Source: Myxococcales bacterium 68-20 (GTDB lineage Bacteria > Myxococcota_A > Polyangia > Polyangiales > Polyangiaceae). Taken from it: a stretch of DNA of 64,000 nt. Position numbers and translations under genes: made by a program. Positions 54,130 to 63,350 of this stretch are shown in pieces (positions within the stretch are counted from its first letter, which is position 1; every line of letters begins with the position of its first letter). The notes under the pieces were generated by a model that saw only the letters and a list, made by a program, of their open reading frames with translations, searched no databases and was not told where the DNA came from. The stretch lies in contig MKVQ01000005.1 in the NCBI GenBank assembly GCA_001899635.1, positions 62,001-126,000 on the forward strand. The letters run 5' to 3'.

Positions 54130-55581
54130 TCAAGGAGCGCTCGCGCGGCGGCGATAGAGGTCATAGCGCTGGCGGCGCCCGTTCGTTTCGGGTCCGAACG
54201 CGATCGTCTCGTAGCGTTCGAACTTCTCTGCGAAGAGCGCGGAGCGGAGCAAGCGCTGCTCCACGATCCGCGGCTCGCCGTAGAGGACCACGGTGTCGAC
54301 GTCCCGATCGAGCAGCATCCCGAGATCGACCGTCTTCGACGTGTGCCCGCCCGGGAGGACGGCGATGGTCGCATCCGTGAGCCCCGCGAGATCGACGATG
54401 CGCGCACCGGTCGAGGCGCCGACCCAGCCGATGTCGAGCGCCGCGACGACCTTCGCCCCGGCGAGCGCCGGTACCGCCCGAGCGACGAGATCCTTCCGCG
54501 CCTCGTGGACGTGACGGCCGGCGGGCGCCGCGCGAACGCCGACCACGAGCCCGATCGCGAGGGCGAGGATCCCACGCGTGGCGGTCGACCACGTCCGCGC
54601 AACGCGGCCGACATCGACGAACACGAGCGCGAGCGACGGCGCGATCGGGATCATCAAACGGGCGTACGGCATCCAATCGCCGCCGACGGCGATCACGACC
54701 ACGACGTGCACCGCCGCCGCGATCGCGAGCGTCTTCGCGAGCGCCGACGCGCGCGCGAGCGCGAGCGGTGCGAGCACGAGGACCGGCGTGAGCACGACGA
54801 GGGTCGCCGCGACCGCATAGGTGATCCCGTGCGCGGCATCGCTCGGCTTCGCTAGCAGCGCTAGCGGCGCAGCTCGACCCCAGACGGCGAGCCGGACGAG
54901 CGCGCAAGCAGCGAACGGCCCCACGGCGAGGGCGATCGCCCCCCCGACGGCGCGGGCGGCGCCGAGGTCGAGCGCGAGCGCAGAGCCCGCCTCGCGGGTC
55001 GGCCTCCGGGCAACGGCGGCCCCGCCTGCGAGGACGACGGCCCAGACGACGAGCTCGGGTCGAAGCGTCGCGGCAAGCCCTGCCAAGACGGCCGCGCGTC
55101 GAGGGCGCTCGAAAGACGCGGCCGCGCACGTGGCGAGCGCCGTCGCCAGGCCCGTTTCCATCCCGCTCGCCGCCCAGGCGCCGATCGGGAACGCCAGCGC
55201 CACGATCGCGAGCGCGAAGGCCGCGTGGAGGGTCGCCCGGCGCTCGCCGCCAGCACGCTTCGCGAGCGCGAAGCCGAGGACGGCGCCGCCGACGGTCCAC
55301 GCGGCGACGCCGAGCACCTTCACGCGCTCGAGGGCTGCGACGAGGTCACCGCCGGCGGCGAGCGGGGCGACCAGCGGCGCCCACGGCAGCGGGGTGACGC
55401 CGTCGGTCGACGGGCCGAGCAGGTCGAAGCGGTACCCGGCTCCGGTGACGAGGTTGCGCGCGTAACGCAGCGAGATCAGTGCGTCGTCGACCGTGAAGCC
55501 CCACATCGCGAGCGCCGGGAGGAGTGCGCTCGCCCCGCCCGCGACGGCGAGCGCGCGCCGGTACCAAGCGCCATGGGCCAT
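54130..55581 (-). CDS. Multi-pass membrane protein of GT-C glycosyltransferase type
   Basis: 483 residues with about ten transmembrane segments. The motif FTVDDALISLRYARNLVTGAG near residues 29-49, cited in part as DDALISLRYARNL, followed by a DGVTPLPW segment, is typical of polyprenyl-phosphate-dependent GT-C glycosyltransferases, which place the DD pair in the first periplasmic loop. The C-terminal 120 residues are soluble and mixed alpha/beta (AKVVAALDIGWVG, VVLYGEPRIVEQRLL). The exact sugar donor and acceptor are unknown. Codon bias is that of the host. It faces the Sel1 gene and diverges from the PQQ-like gene, with 132 bases between the starts. Confidence 0.72.
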   Translation of the reverse strand: MAHGAWYRRALAVAGGASALLPALAMWGFTVDDALISLRYARNLVTGAGYRFDLLGPSTDGVTPLPWAPLVAPLAAGGDLVAALERVKVLGVAAWTVGGAVLGFALAKRAGGERRATLHAAFALAIVALAFPIGAWAASGMETGLATALATCAAASFERPRRAAVLAGLAATLRPELVVWAVVLAGGAAVARRPTREAGSALALDLGAARAVGGAIALAVGPFAACALVRLAVWGRAAPLALLAKPSDAAHGITYAVAATLVVLTPVLVLAPLALARASALAKTLAIAAAVHVVVVIAVGGDWMPYARLMIPIAPSLALVFVDVGRVARTWSTATRGILALAIGLVVGVRAAPAGRHVHEARKDLVARAVPALAGAKVVAALDIGWVGASTGARIVDLAGLTDATIAVLPGGHTSKTVDLGMLLDRDVDTVVLYGEPRIVEQRLLRSALFAEKFERYETIAFGPETNGRRQRYDLYRRRASAP

Positions 55582-55713
55582 TGTCCACTCTCCTGCAGTC
55601 CGCGCCGAAAACTACGAACGAATCGGCGGTCTTTCTACCATTCGTCTGGTCGGAGGGTGGCGCGGAACGACTGCGCGCTGCTCCGGCTCAAGACCGCCAA
55701 GACAGAACCAGAA

Positions 55714-58161
55714 ATGCGCAGCTTCGAGATCTTCGTCGAACCCGAGCCGCACCGCACCATGACGTGGACCGATGAGGTGAAGCCGATTGGTGAACCTCCT
55801 CCTCCCCCGCGCTCCGGCATGCGCGCGCGACCGAGCGAGGTGCTCGACCTCTTCATCCAGGGCGCGAACGTCACCGCGCGGGTCGCCGAGCGCCATGCCT
55901 CGTGCGTCCTCCGCGACCTCGCGTTCGCGCTCGCCGAGCTCATCCCTTCGTCCCGTGGCAAGCGGATCGTGCGCTTCTACGACGACGCCTGGGAGCTCTG
56001 CGTCGAGCGCATGGGCTCGAGCGCGACCTTGAGCGTCTACCGCGGCGGCAGCGAGCCCACGGTGCTCGTCTACGATCGCCCGGTCGTCTTCTCGGAGATG
56101 TGCGCGAGCGTCGTCGACGCGATCGACGCGACCCTCGCCCGCAACACCAACGCCGCGCGCGTGCCCGTCGCCCGCGAGCTGGTCGAGGTCCGCAGCGCGC
56201 TCATCGGCGAGAAGCCTGCTCCCGAGGACCTCGACGACGACGCCTCCTTCGCCCAGCCCGTCTCGGTCGACATCGAGCGCGACGCCCCGATCTCGTTCGC
56301 GGCCGAGTTCGCGATGCGCGCGGGCACCCCCGAGGGAAGCGCGTCCGAGACCGGCGTCGAGCGCGCGGACCTGCACGCGCTGCTCGTGCGCGGGCGCATG
56401 CGTGCGGAGGTCCGCGGGCGCTCGGTAGAGCTCGGCGATGCGTACCCGTTCCTCTTCGCGGAGCGCCTCCTCGACCTGTCGCGGCGTGCGCTCGACGCCT
56501 GGGAGCGAGGTCAGCCGTTCTTCACGCGCATGGATGGCGGCGGCATCATGCTCGGGCTCCGCTCGAACGCGGACGACGACATGCCCCGCGCCGCGCTCAC
56601 GCTCGGGCCGGGCCGCCTTCCCGGCGACGGCGCCCGCCCCACGCTCACGCTCGTTCCGCGCAGCGACAGCGCCCCGCCGTCGTCGCGTGACGGTGCGCGG
56701 CGTGGGACCACGACCTTCCCGGAGCTGTCGCTCTTCGACGTGGTCGAGTCCGCGCTCGCCTTCGGCCGCGCCCTCGTCCGCGCGATCGTTCGCCGTGACC
56801 GCGCCCAGGGGTCCAACCTTCGACTCGCTGCCTTCCGCCGGGATCTCCGCGCCACCAGCGACGCGCTCCGCGACGTGCGCCGCCAGGACTCGCGGATCAA
56901 CCCAGCCCCCGAGTCGTACCGCGCGTTCGCCGAGAGCCGTCGCTCGCGCACCGCCGACGAGTGCGCCCCTCTCTCGACCGCGGCCCGTCTCCGCTACACG
57001 CAGCGCTGGCAGGCGCTCGTCCCGGGGATCGATCTTCGCGCGACGTTCCTGTGCGGCGATCGCCTCATCATCGGCGCGGCAGCGGAGACCTACTGCCTCG
57101 AGCGCACCACCGGCGACCTCCTCTGGCGCAAGAACACCCCTCGCGCGGCGAGCGTCGTGACGCCGGCTGGCATCGCGCGCATCGGCAACGACGGCGCGAT
57201 CGCGCTCCACGACTTCGCGACGGGCGACGTCACGCTCCGCACGTGGATCGCGCCGCGTGTCTCTGGCCCCTCCGCCGGCGCGGTGGTGAGCTCGGCCGGG
57301 CTCCCGCGCCTCCTCATCGTGACGGAGGGCGAGCGCCACCTCGTCGCGATCGATCTCACGAGCGGCGAGGCACGCTGGCGCTATCTCTGGTCCGCGAGCG
57401 GCCGCTCCGGCGCGCTCCGCCTCAAGCGCGCAGGCAAGCTCCTCTATGTCGCCTCGGGCGACAGCGCGCTCACGGCGGTGGACGTCCAGACGGGCGCCGT
57501 CGTCTGGCGGATGCGCGATCGGCTCCGCTTCGTCGCGGCCCCGACGGTCGATCACGAGGCGCTCTACGCGATCGCCGGCGGCTCGAGCAGCGCCGCCGCG
57601 CTCCACGCGGTGGATCCCTTCTCCGGCGAGAGCAAGTGGTCCGCCCGCCTTCTCTCGGCCCCGAACAGCGTCGAAGGTGCTCCCCTCCTCGCTTCGCCGT
57701 CGGTCTGCGTGGCCGTCCGAGCGCGACGCGGGCTCCGCCTCGCAGGATTCCATCGCGAGACCGGCGACCAACTGTTCGAGACCGAGACGCCCGTCGCGCC
57801 GGTCGGTACGTCGTGGCTCGCGGTCGACGATCTGCTCGTCGGCAACACGCCCACGGGTGAGCTCGTCGGTGTCGACGCCAAGACGGGTGCGGTCCGCTAT
57901 CGCCACGCCTTCGGCGGCACGGTCGAGTCCGACGTGCCCCGGCGCCTCGAGCCCGTGCTCCGCTCGGGCGCGCTCTTCGTCCCGCACGTCGACGTGCACG
58001 TGTTCCGCCCGAGCGACGGCGCTCATCTCGCCAAGATCGGCCCGTGCGACGCGATCCCGGACCTCCTCCGTGTCGACGAGCGTTGCGACGTCTACGTCGC
58101 CGAGGAGAGCGGGCACATGGCCGCGTTTGGCGTCGGCCCTCGCCTCTCGCTCGTGAAGTAA
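55714..58161 (+). CDS. Cytoplasmic PQQ-like beta-propeller protein
   Basis: 815 residues from ATG 55714; the frame continues upstream but its codon use is poor there. The N-terminal half (to about 420) is a poorly characterised alpha/beta region with a Pro-rich start, LRDLAFALAELIP and long helices rich in Arg and Asp. The C-terminal half has PQQ/WD-type blades: GDLLWRKNTPRAASVVTPAG, GEARWRYLWSASG, AVVWRMRDRLRFVAAPTV, ESKWSARLLSAP and TGAVRYRHAFGGTV, with the W of each blade conserved. This resembles BamB-type and PQQ-dependent dehydrogenase propellers, but no signal peptide or catalytic motif is seen, so it is probably a cytosolic binding scaffold. Confidence 0.72.
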   Translation: MRSFEIFVEPEPHRTMTWTDEVKPIGEPPPPPRSGMRARPSEVLDLFIQGANVTARVAERHASCVLRDLAFALAELIPSSRGKRIVRFYDDAWELCVERMGSSATLSVYRGGSEPTVLVYDRPVVFSEMCASVVDAIDATLARNTNAARVPVARELVEVRSALIGEKPAPEDLDDDASFAQPVSVDIERDAPISFAAEFAMRAGTPEGSASETGVERADLHALLVRGRMRAEVRGRSVELGDAYPFLFAERLLDLSRRALDAWERGQPFFTRMDGGGIMLGLRSNADDDMPRAALTLGPGRLPGDGARPTLTLVPRSDSAPPSSRDGARRGTTTFPELSLFDVVESALAFGRALVRAIVRRDRAQGSNLRLAAFRRDLRATSDALRDVRRQDSRINPAPESYRAFAESRRSRTADECAPLSTAARLRYTQRWQALVPGIDLRATFLCGDRLIIGAAAETYCLERTTGDLLWRKNTPRAASVVTPAGIARIGNDGAIALHDFATGDVTLRTWIAPRVSGPSAGAVVSSAGLPRLLIVTEGERHLVAIDLTSGEARWRYLWSASGRSGALRLKRAGKLLYVASGDSALTAVDVQTGAVVWRMRDRLRFVAAPTVDHEALYAIAGGSSSAAALHAVDPFSGESKWSARLLSAPNSVEGAPLLASPSVCVAVRARRGLRLAGFHRETGDQLFETETPVAPVGTSWLAVDDLLVGNTPTGELVGVDAKTGAVRYRHAFGGTVESDVPRRLEPVLRSGALFVPHVDVHVFRPSDGAHLAKIGPCDAIPDLLRVDERCDVYVAEESGHMAAFGVGPRLSLVK

Positions 58162-58198
58162 AGACGACACACCGAAGACCGGCTAACGTCCGTCGCGC

Positions 58199-59116
58199 AT
58201 GAGAGCGCGCGTGACGTCGGCCGGTCTCGTTGCCTGTGCCGTGGGCGGCATCCTCCTCGGCGGCTGCGACGACGGCAGGCGCGCAGCGCCGCCACCGGCA
58301 TCCGTCGAGGGCGCGCCCCCGACGAGCGCGGAGCGCGCTGCCGCGCCCATCGAAACGGGCGGCTCGCCGGCATGCGACAAGCCCGCCGCGAAGACGGGCA
58401 TCTCGAAGCAGGTCGTCCCGATCTTCGGGAAGAGCCGGAGCTACACCCTCGCGGTGCCGGCGACCTACGCATCGGGCACGTCGTACCCTCTCGTCTACGT
58501 CCTCCACGGCCACGGCGGCAACGGCGCGAAGGCGCGGAGCGCGATCGACCTCGAGGGCGCGGCGGGCGATCGAGCGATCTTCGTCTACCCCGACGGTCTG
58601 GGCGGAGGGTGGGACCTCGACTCGCCGGCGTCGAAGAATGCAGACGTCGCGCTCTTCGATGCCATTCTCGCGATCACGCAGAGCAACTACTGCATCGACC
58701 TCCATCGCGTCTTCGTGGCGGGGTTCAGCAACGGCGCCTACATGGCCAATCAGCTCGGGTGCCGCCGGGGCGACCGCATCCGCGCCGTCGCTTCACATGC
58801 CGGCGGTGGCCCGTACGAGATGGCGGGCGAATACGACGAGCGCGGTCATCTCTCGTGCAAGGGAGGCGCCGTCGGAAGCCTCGTCGTGCACGGCCTCTCG
58901 GACGGCACCGTCGCACCGAGCGAGGGTCAGAAGAGCATCGACCACTGGACCCAGACGAACCGCTGCTCGGGCAGCGTGGCCTCGTCTCCGACGGGCTGCG
59001 TGTCCTATCAGGGCTGCGCTCGGCCCGTGACGGCATGCAAGATCCCCGGCCTCGGCCACGGTCTCTGGCCGCAGGCGAAGCAGATCACCTGGGCGTTCTT
59101 CGACGCACAGAAGTGA
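58199..59116 (+). CDS. Lipoprotein esterase of PHB-depolymerase/feruloyl esterase type (CE1-like)
   Basis: 305 residues from ATG 58199. The signal ends in LLGGC (lipidated Cys near residue 23). The catalytic domain shows VYVLHGHGGNG (oxyanion region, His103), a nucleophile elbow GFSNGAYMA with Ser177, an acid Asp235 in VHGLSDGTV and His287 in GLGHGLWP. Three disulphide-type Cys pairs occur in the C-terminal third (CSGSVASSPTGC, CARPVTAC). The arrangement resembles LpqC-type polyhydroxybutyrate depolymerases and feruloyl esterases. It is probably anchored to the outer membrane and acts on polymer esters outside the cell; the true substrate is not deducible. It ends 7 bases before a convergent gene. 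Confidence 0.83.
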   Translation: MRARVTSAGLVACAVGGILLGGCDDGRRAAPPPASVEGAPPTSAERAAAPIETGGSPACDKPAAKTGISKQVVPIFGKSRSYTLAVPATYASGTSYPLVYVLHGHGGNGAKARSAIDLEGAAGDRAIFVYPDGLGGGWDLDSPASKNADVALFDAILAITQSNYCIDLHRVFVAGFSNGAYMANQLGCRRGDRIRAVASHAGGGPYEMAGEYDERGHLSCKGGAVGSLVVHGLSDGTVAPSEGQKSIDHWTQTNRCSGSVASSPTGCVSYQGCARPVTACKIPGLGHGLWPQAKQITWAFFDAQK

Positions 59117-59123
59117 GCTTCGA

Positions 59124-60638
59124 TCAGGGCGGCGAGAGCACGTCGACGACGGCGAACGCGCCCTGCGGCTCGCCCGGCGCCACGGCAAGGCGCGCCACGG
59201 CGACGCCCTTCTCGTGCGCGGCTGCGGCGATCGCACGTGCCGCTTTGTCGCCGCCCTTCGCGGTGATCTTGAAGACCCCGCGCTCGAAGACGTCGGCGAG
59301 GAACGCGATCTGGCTCGCGACCTTCTCGGCATCGCCATCGACGGCTCGGTAGGCGACCTGCGCGACCGCCCCTGCGGGCAGCGGACCGAAGCTGACGCCC
59401 GCATCGCCATCCGCGGGCGCCTCGCTCGGTCGCGGAGCCACCTTCGGCGGCGGCGCGATCGTCGAGACGATCCGCGCGTCGATCGGGAGCGGCGCCGGCG
59501 CAGCAACCGCCGTGATGCCGGCGCCACGCGCGAGCTGCCAGGTGCGCTGGGTCAGGCTATCGAGCGTGACCGCGCCCTTCGCGAGCGGACCGATGAGCGA
59601 CGTCTGCTGATCGAGGCCGGTGTTCTCGATCTGGCCGAGCCGTTCGACGAGAACGAGCGCCTCGGGCGCGCCGCCCACGCTCGCCGCGAGCGGCAGCGCT
59701 TCCTTCGCGGCTAGACGACGCGCGATGCCGGGCACATCGCTCTTCGCGCGGGAAAGGCCCTCGATCCACGCCTTCGACCAATCGCGAACAGTGACCTCGC
59801 GGCTTTCGAGCAGCGCCTTCGGCGCGACCGCCACGATCGGAACGAAGCGCGAGGCGTCCGCCGTGGAGAACGCGCGCGGCCGCTCATCCGGCACGCCCTT
59901 GACCAGCGCGGCGAACGACGCAGCCTTCGCCTCCGGAGTCCCCGGCGCGACCATCTGGATCCGCGACGGCGCCACGCCCAGCAGATCGAGCGCGAAGAGG
60001 CCGAGCAACGTCGCCGACTCGCTCCCCGCGGCGCGGGCCGTCGCATCGGTCATCGTCGTCGGGCCGAGCGCCACGAGCTTGACCTCGTCTCCCGCAGGAG
60101 GCGCCTTGAGGAGGGCCCCTGCCGACGCGCGGACCTCCTCGCGCCCATGCGAGAATCCGACGACGAGGAAGACGGTCGGCTCCAGCGCTCGCAGCCGCTC
60201 GAACGACGCGACGAACGCCGGCAGCGGGAGCACCGCGATGTCGGCACCCTGCGGATCGGCTCCACCGCGCGCGAGGCGTGCCTCGATCGCGTCGAGCGAC
60301 GACTCGGGCGCGAGCTCCATCGTCGGAGACGTCCCCGGCGGAGCGCCCGCCGGCGGGGCGAGCGCCGCGCCGGCCGCGACGAGCTCCCAGCCGAGCGCCG
60401 TCACGCGGAGCGGCTTGTCGTCCTTCGGCGCCCCCGCCTCCAGGGTGGCGGTCGCGACGCCCGCGTCGTCGGCAGCAGCGAGGCCGCCTGCTTCGGCCCC
60501 CGCATCCGCGGCCGGCGCCTCTTTCACCTCGGCGACCTCCGCAGGCGCCTCGTGCTTCGATCGCTCGCGCGAGACGAGCGAGGACACGAGTGCGATGGTC
60601 AGGATCGCGATGATGAAGAAGGTCGCGTAGCGCTTCAT
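59124..60638 (-). CDS. Membrane-anchored protein resembling solute-binding proteins
   Basis: 504 residues from ATG 60638. One N-terminal transmembrane anchor (FFIIAILTIALVSSLVS, residues about 7-23) and then an Ala/Asp/Glu-rich linker to about 75. The remainder is alternating alpha/beta (PLRVTALGWELVAAGAAL, DIAVLPLPAFVASFERL, FLVVGFSHGREEVRASAGAL, KLVALGPTTMTDATARAAG), similar to the two-lobed fold of periplasmic binding proteins (NMT1/SBP type), but no specific ligand motif is recognised. No transporter genes are adjacent. The previous gene on the strand ends 7 bases before this one, so they probably form one transcript. Confidence 0.65.
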   Translation of the reverse strand: MKRYATFFIIAILTIALVSSLVSRERSKHEAPAEVAEVKEAPAADAGAEAGGLAAADDAGVATATLEAGAPKDDKPLRVTALGWELVAAGAALAPPAGAPPGTSPTMELAPESSLDAIEARLARGGADPQGADIAVLPLPAFVASFERLRALEPTVFLVVGFSHGREEVRASAGALLKAPPAGDEVKLVALGPTTMTDATARAAGSESATLLGLFALDLLGVAPSRIQMVAPGTPEAKAASFAALVKGVPDERPRAFSTADASRFVPIVAVAPKALLESREVTVRDWSKAWIEGLSRAKSDVPGIARRLAAKEALPLAASVGGAPEALVLVERLGQIENTGLDQQTSLIGPLAKGAVTLDSLTQRTWQLARGAGITAVAAPAPLPIDARIVSTIAPPPKVAPRPSEAPADGDAGVSFGPLPAGAVAQVAYRAVDGDAEKVASQIAFLADVFERGVFKITAKGGDKAARAIAAAAHEKGVAVARLAVAPGEPQGAFAVVDVLSPP

Positions 60639-60645
60639 CGCTTCG

Positions 60646-61242
60646 TCACCTGTCTCCGCTCGTAGCCGGCGCAGCGGCGTCGTCGCCCGACGCGGACGCG
60701 GCGCCCGATGCGGACGCCGAAGCCGACGCTGTAGCTGAGGCGGCGGGGGCCGTTCCCTTCTCGTCCGGGAACACGGGGCTCACGCCGCCGAGGAAGTAGG
60801 CGACCCGCGCCATCGTCCGCGAACCGGACCTCGCGTAGCGATCACCCTCACGCACGAAGAGCGGCTTCGATGCAAAGTCCACCGCGACGAGGACGTTGGC
60901 GACCACGAGGAGGACGATCGCGAAGACGTCGCCGACCATCGCCAGGCCTCCACCGAGGCTCGTTCGCTTGAGGAGACGATCCGCGACGAACGCCGGGAAA
61001 CCGACGACGACCACCAGCGCGATGATCAAGCGCGCCCAGAAGGAGTCGGTGACGAGCCCCACCAGCGACATCATCGCGACGAGCGTGACGAGCCCGCCGA
61101 GGAGCACCCCGATGAGCCGCACGATCCGCATCACCCGGCGCATCGTCGACGATGCGCCGGAGCTGCCCGAAGACGATTTGCCGGCCGACGGCTTCGCCGT
61201 GCTCGACGTCTTCTTCGGCAGGAGGTCGCCTTCCTTGGACAC
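60646..61242 (-). CDS. Integral membrane protein, unknown
   Basis: 198 residues from GTG 61242, chosen because the sequence before it is low-complexity and lacks a start with host-type codons. The N-terminal 33 residues are Lys/Ser-rich. About four hydrophobic segments follow (IVRLIGVLLGGLVTLVAMMSLVGL, cited in part; FWARLIIALVVVVGFPAFV; GLAMVGDVFAIVLLVVANVLVA), then RYARSGSRTMARVAYFLGG. The tail is an Ala/Ser repeat. No family recognised. Coupled closely to the solute-binding-like gene. Confidence 0.62.
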   Translation of the reverse strand: MSKEGDLLPKKTSSTAKPSAGKSSSGSSGASSTMRRVMRIVRLIGVLLGGLVTLVAMMSLVGLVTDSFWARLIIALVVVVGFPAFVADRLLKRTSLGGGLAMVGDVFAIVLLVVANVLVAVDFASKPLFVREGDRYARSGSRTMARVAYFLGGVSPVFPDEKGTAPAASATASASASASGAASASGDDAAAPATSGDR

Positions 61243-61386
61243 GCGGACCGGAGAGGACGACAACGGGCCCCGGACGTCAACCTCCAATGGACGAGCGCTA
61301 GCGCAAGGGGTCCACTCTCCGGTGGCCCGGGCCGCCCAGCGATATGGCCCTGCCTGTGCGGAGCACTTGGCTGCAGGCACGCTGAC

Positions 61387-62214
61387 TCAGCGGAAGAGCG
61401 CGTTCAGTGCCGCGCCCGATGCTGCATCCTGCAGGCCATCGAAGCGCCCTTCGCGCAGGACCGGTTCGGCCGCACGCATCAACCCACCCCACGCCGCACG
61501 GGCCAGCGCGCCGCCCAGGCTGACCCGACGCACACCCAGCTCGGCGATCTGCTGCAGCGAGAACGGCACTGGCCCGCCCACCAGCAGATTGACCGGCTTG
61601 GGCGCGACCGCGGCCACCACCGCGCTGATCTGCTCGACGGTGCTGATGCCGGGGGCATACAGCACATCGGCACCGGCAGCGGCGAACGCGCGCAGGCGCT
61701 CCAGCGTGTCCTCCAGGTCCGGCACGCCAACGAAGAAGTTCTCCGCCCGCGCGACGAGCAGGACCTCCTCACCGGAGCGGTCGATCGCCTCGCGGGCGGC
61801 ACGCAGCCGCGCCAGCGCCTGCTCCAGCGGACGCACCGGCTGCGCGGCCACACCGCTGGCATCTTCAATCGACAGCGCCGCGATACCGGTATCGATCGCG
61901 GCCAGCACCGCGTCGGCCACCTCCAGCGACGTCGCGCCGAAGCCATCGCCGAAATCCGCGTTCAGCGGAAGCGCAGTCGCGCCTGCCATCAGGCGCAGAT
62001 GCTCGAGCGTAGCCTCCAGCGAAACTGCACCATCGGGCCGGCCCTCGCTCCACGCGCAACCAGCACTGGTCGACGCCAGCGCCTGGAAGCCCTGGCGTTC
62101 CAGGTAGCGGGCGCTACCCACGTCCCACGGGTTCGGCAGCACGAAGCAGCCCTGCGCATGCAGCTGGCGGAAGGTGGCACGCTTGCGCGGGAGATCAGGA
62201 TCGAGCGTGGGCAT
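61387..62214 (-). CDS. Isocitrate lyase/phosphoenolpyruvate mutase family enzyme
   Basis: 275 residues from ATG 62214; an upstream extension in frame is Arg-rich and lacks family features. Typical elements are ATFRQLHAQGCFVLPNPWDVGSARYLE, cited in part as FVLPNPWDVGSARYLE, the metal-binding region LPLNADFGDGFG, IEDASG, and LLVARAENFFVG. The family includes isocitrate lyase, methylisocitrate lyase, oxaloacetate decarboxylase and PEP mutase relatives; this short version lacks the KKCGH motif of isocitrate lyase, so the reaction is uncertain. Codon use differs from its neighbours: Leu is mostly CTG, and GAT, TAT and AAT appear, while flanking genes use CTC, GAC, TAC and AAC. This suggests recent acquisition, perhaps from a gammaproteobacterium. 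Confidence 0.85.
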   Translation of the reverse strand: MPTLDPDLPRKRATFRQLHAQGCFVLPNPWDVGSARYLERQGFQALASTSAGCAWSEGRPDGAVSLEATLEHLRLMAGATALPLNADFGDGFGATSLEVADAVLAAIDTGIAALSIEDASGVAAQPVRPLEQALARLRAAREAIDRSGEEVLLVARAENFFVGVPDLEDTLERLRAFAAAGADVLYAPGISTVEQISAVVAAVAPKPVNLLVGGPVPFSLQQIAELGVRRVSLGGALARAAWGGLMRAAEPVLREGRFDGLQDAASGAALNALFR

Positions 62215-62343
62215 GGCAGGTCTCCGCGGTGTCCGCGCAAGGCGGAGGGGACGACGCCCTGCAACGTACTCCGCCGATGATCGCCGCTCGAGCGGGCGGC
62301 CAGCTGCATGGGCCGAGCTTGCTTTCGAGTCACGCTCGGTCAT

Positions 62344-63255
62344 TCAGCGGCGCGGAGGCTGCGCGAAACGCGGGTCCGCCGGGAACGGGCTCGCCGTGTC
62401 ACGGAGGCGAAGCTCGCTCTGGGAGACGAAGGAGTCGCCGCGCTCGCCGAAGAGGGCGACGCCGATGACACCCACGTTGCGGGCCGAGCCCGTCTGGGCT
62501 GCGTAGGACTCGCCGACCGAGGCGAAGCGGAATGCAGCGACCGCGCTCGTGCTCTGGCGGAAGCCTTCGATCTCGAGGGTCGCAAACGGGAGCAGGACGT
62601 AGCCGCGACTCTCTGTGGTGCCGGGCTTGCCGTTGATGACGTCGAGCCCGTCGACCGTCACGACCGACTCGAAGCGATGGCTCGTGTGGTTCGTGAGGAC
62701 GATCGAGTAGCGCTGTCCCGCCTGACCGACGACCATCGTGCGGTCGCCGACGTGCACCGCCTCGAGCGGCTCACCGCTCGCGTCCTTGATCGCGATCGAC
62801 ACCGCGCCGCCGCCGGCGGCGACGTCTCGGCGCGTGTCGCGCTGCGCATGGAGATTCGCCATCGCGTCGACGCCACGACGGTCGTTGTAGTGGAGCGTGG
62901 CGACCGCGAACGGACGGCTCGAGTCACGAACGAACGTGACGTCGTGGACGCGCGACCTGCGGCTCTCGCCCCACTCGGTCCCGAGGCCCGGCCGGCTCTC
63001 GGGCGCCGGCTCGCGCGCGGCGGAGGCGCTCTCCTGCCGCGGCGGAGCCGCTGACGGCTGGACTGCATCGACGCTGGCCCGCGGAGCCTCGGCCGCGCTC
63101 TCGAAGGAGTCCGCCATGGCCGGGCCCGACCGCGAGGCCCCCTCCGCCGAGCCACCGCCGGTGGGTGACGACGCGTCCTTCCGTGCGCCGCCGCCGCAGC
63201 CGGCGAGGACCAGGACCAAGCAGAGGAACAACCAGATCTTCTTCGTCGACACCAT
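62344..63255 (-). CDS. Lipoprotein of unknown function
   Basis: 303 residues from ATG 63255. The lipobox LVLAGC gives a lipidated Cys near residue 20, followed by a Ser/Gly/Ala/Pro-rich linker to about 100. The C-terminal 200 residues are beta-rich, with strands DVTFVRDSSRPFAVATLHYND, cited in part as FAVATLHYND, VSIAIKDASGEPLEAV, YSIVLTNHTSHRFESVVTVDGLDV, cited in part as YSIVLTNHTSHRFESVV, and RGYVLLPFATLEIEGFRQ. This is an Ig-like or beta-sandwich pattern. The GLDVINGKPG and LEIEGFR stretches recall a widespread bacterial lipoprotein domain of unknown role, but I cannot name it. It lies 129 bases upstream of the acquired gene on the same strand. Confidence 0.65.
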   Translation of the reverse strand: MVSTKKIWLFLCLVLVLAGCGGGARKDASSPTGGGSAEGASRSGPAMADSFESAAEAPRASVDAVQPSAAPPRQESASAAREPAPESRPGLGTEWGESRRSRVHDVTFVRDSSRPFAVATLHYNDRRGVDAMANLHAQRDTRRDVAAGGGAVSIAIKDASGEPLEAVHVGDRTMVVGQAGQRYSIVLTNHTSHRFESVVTVDGLDVINGKPGTTESRGYVLLPFATLEIEGFRQSTSAVAAFRFASVGESYAAQTGSARNVGVIGVALFGERGDSFVSQSELRLRDTASPFPADPRFAQPPRR

Positions 63256-63350
63256 CGCGGCCTCCAGTGATGAAGGAACGCGGCCCGCCGGCGGCCCTTA
63301 CAGCCCGACGAGCTGCGCTTGACGAGCGGTGGATACGAGCGGGCGGGACG

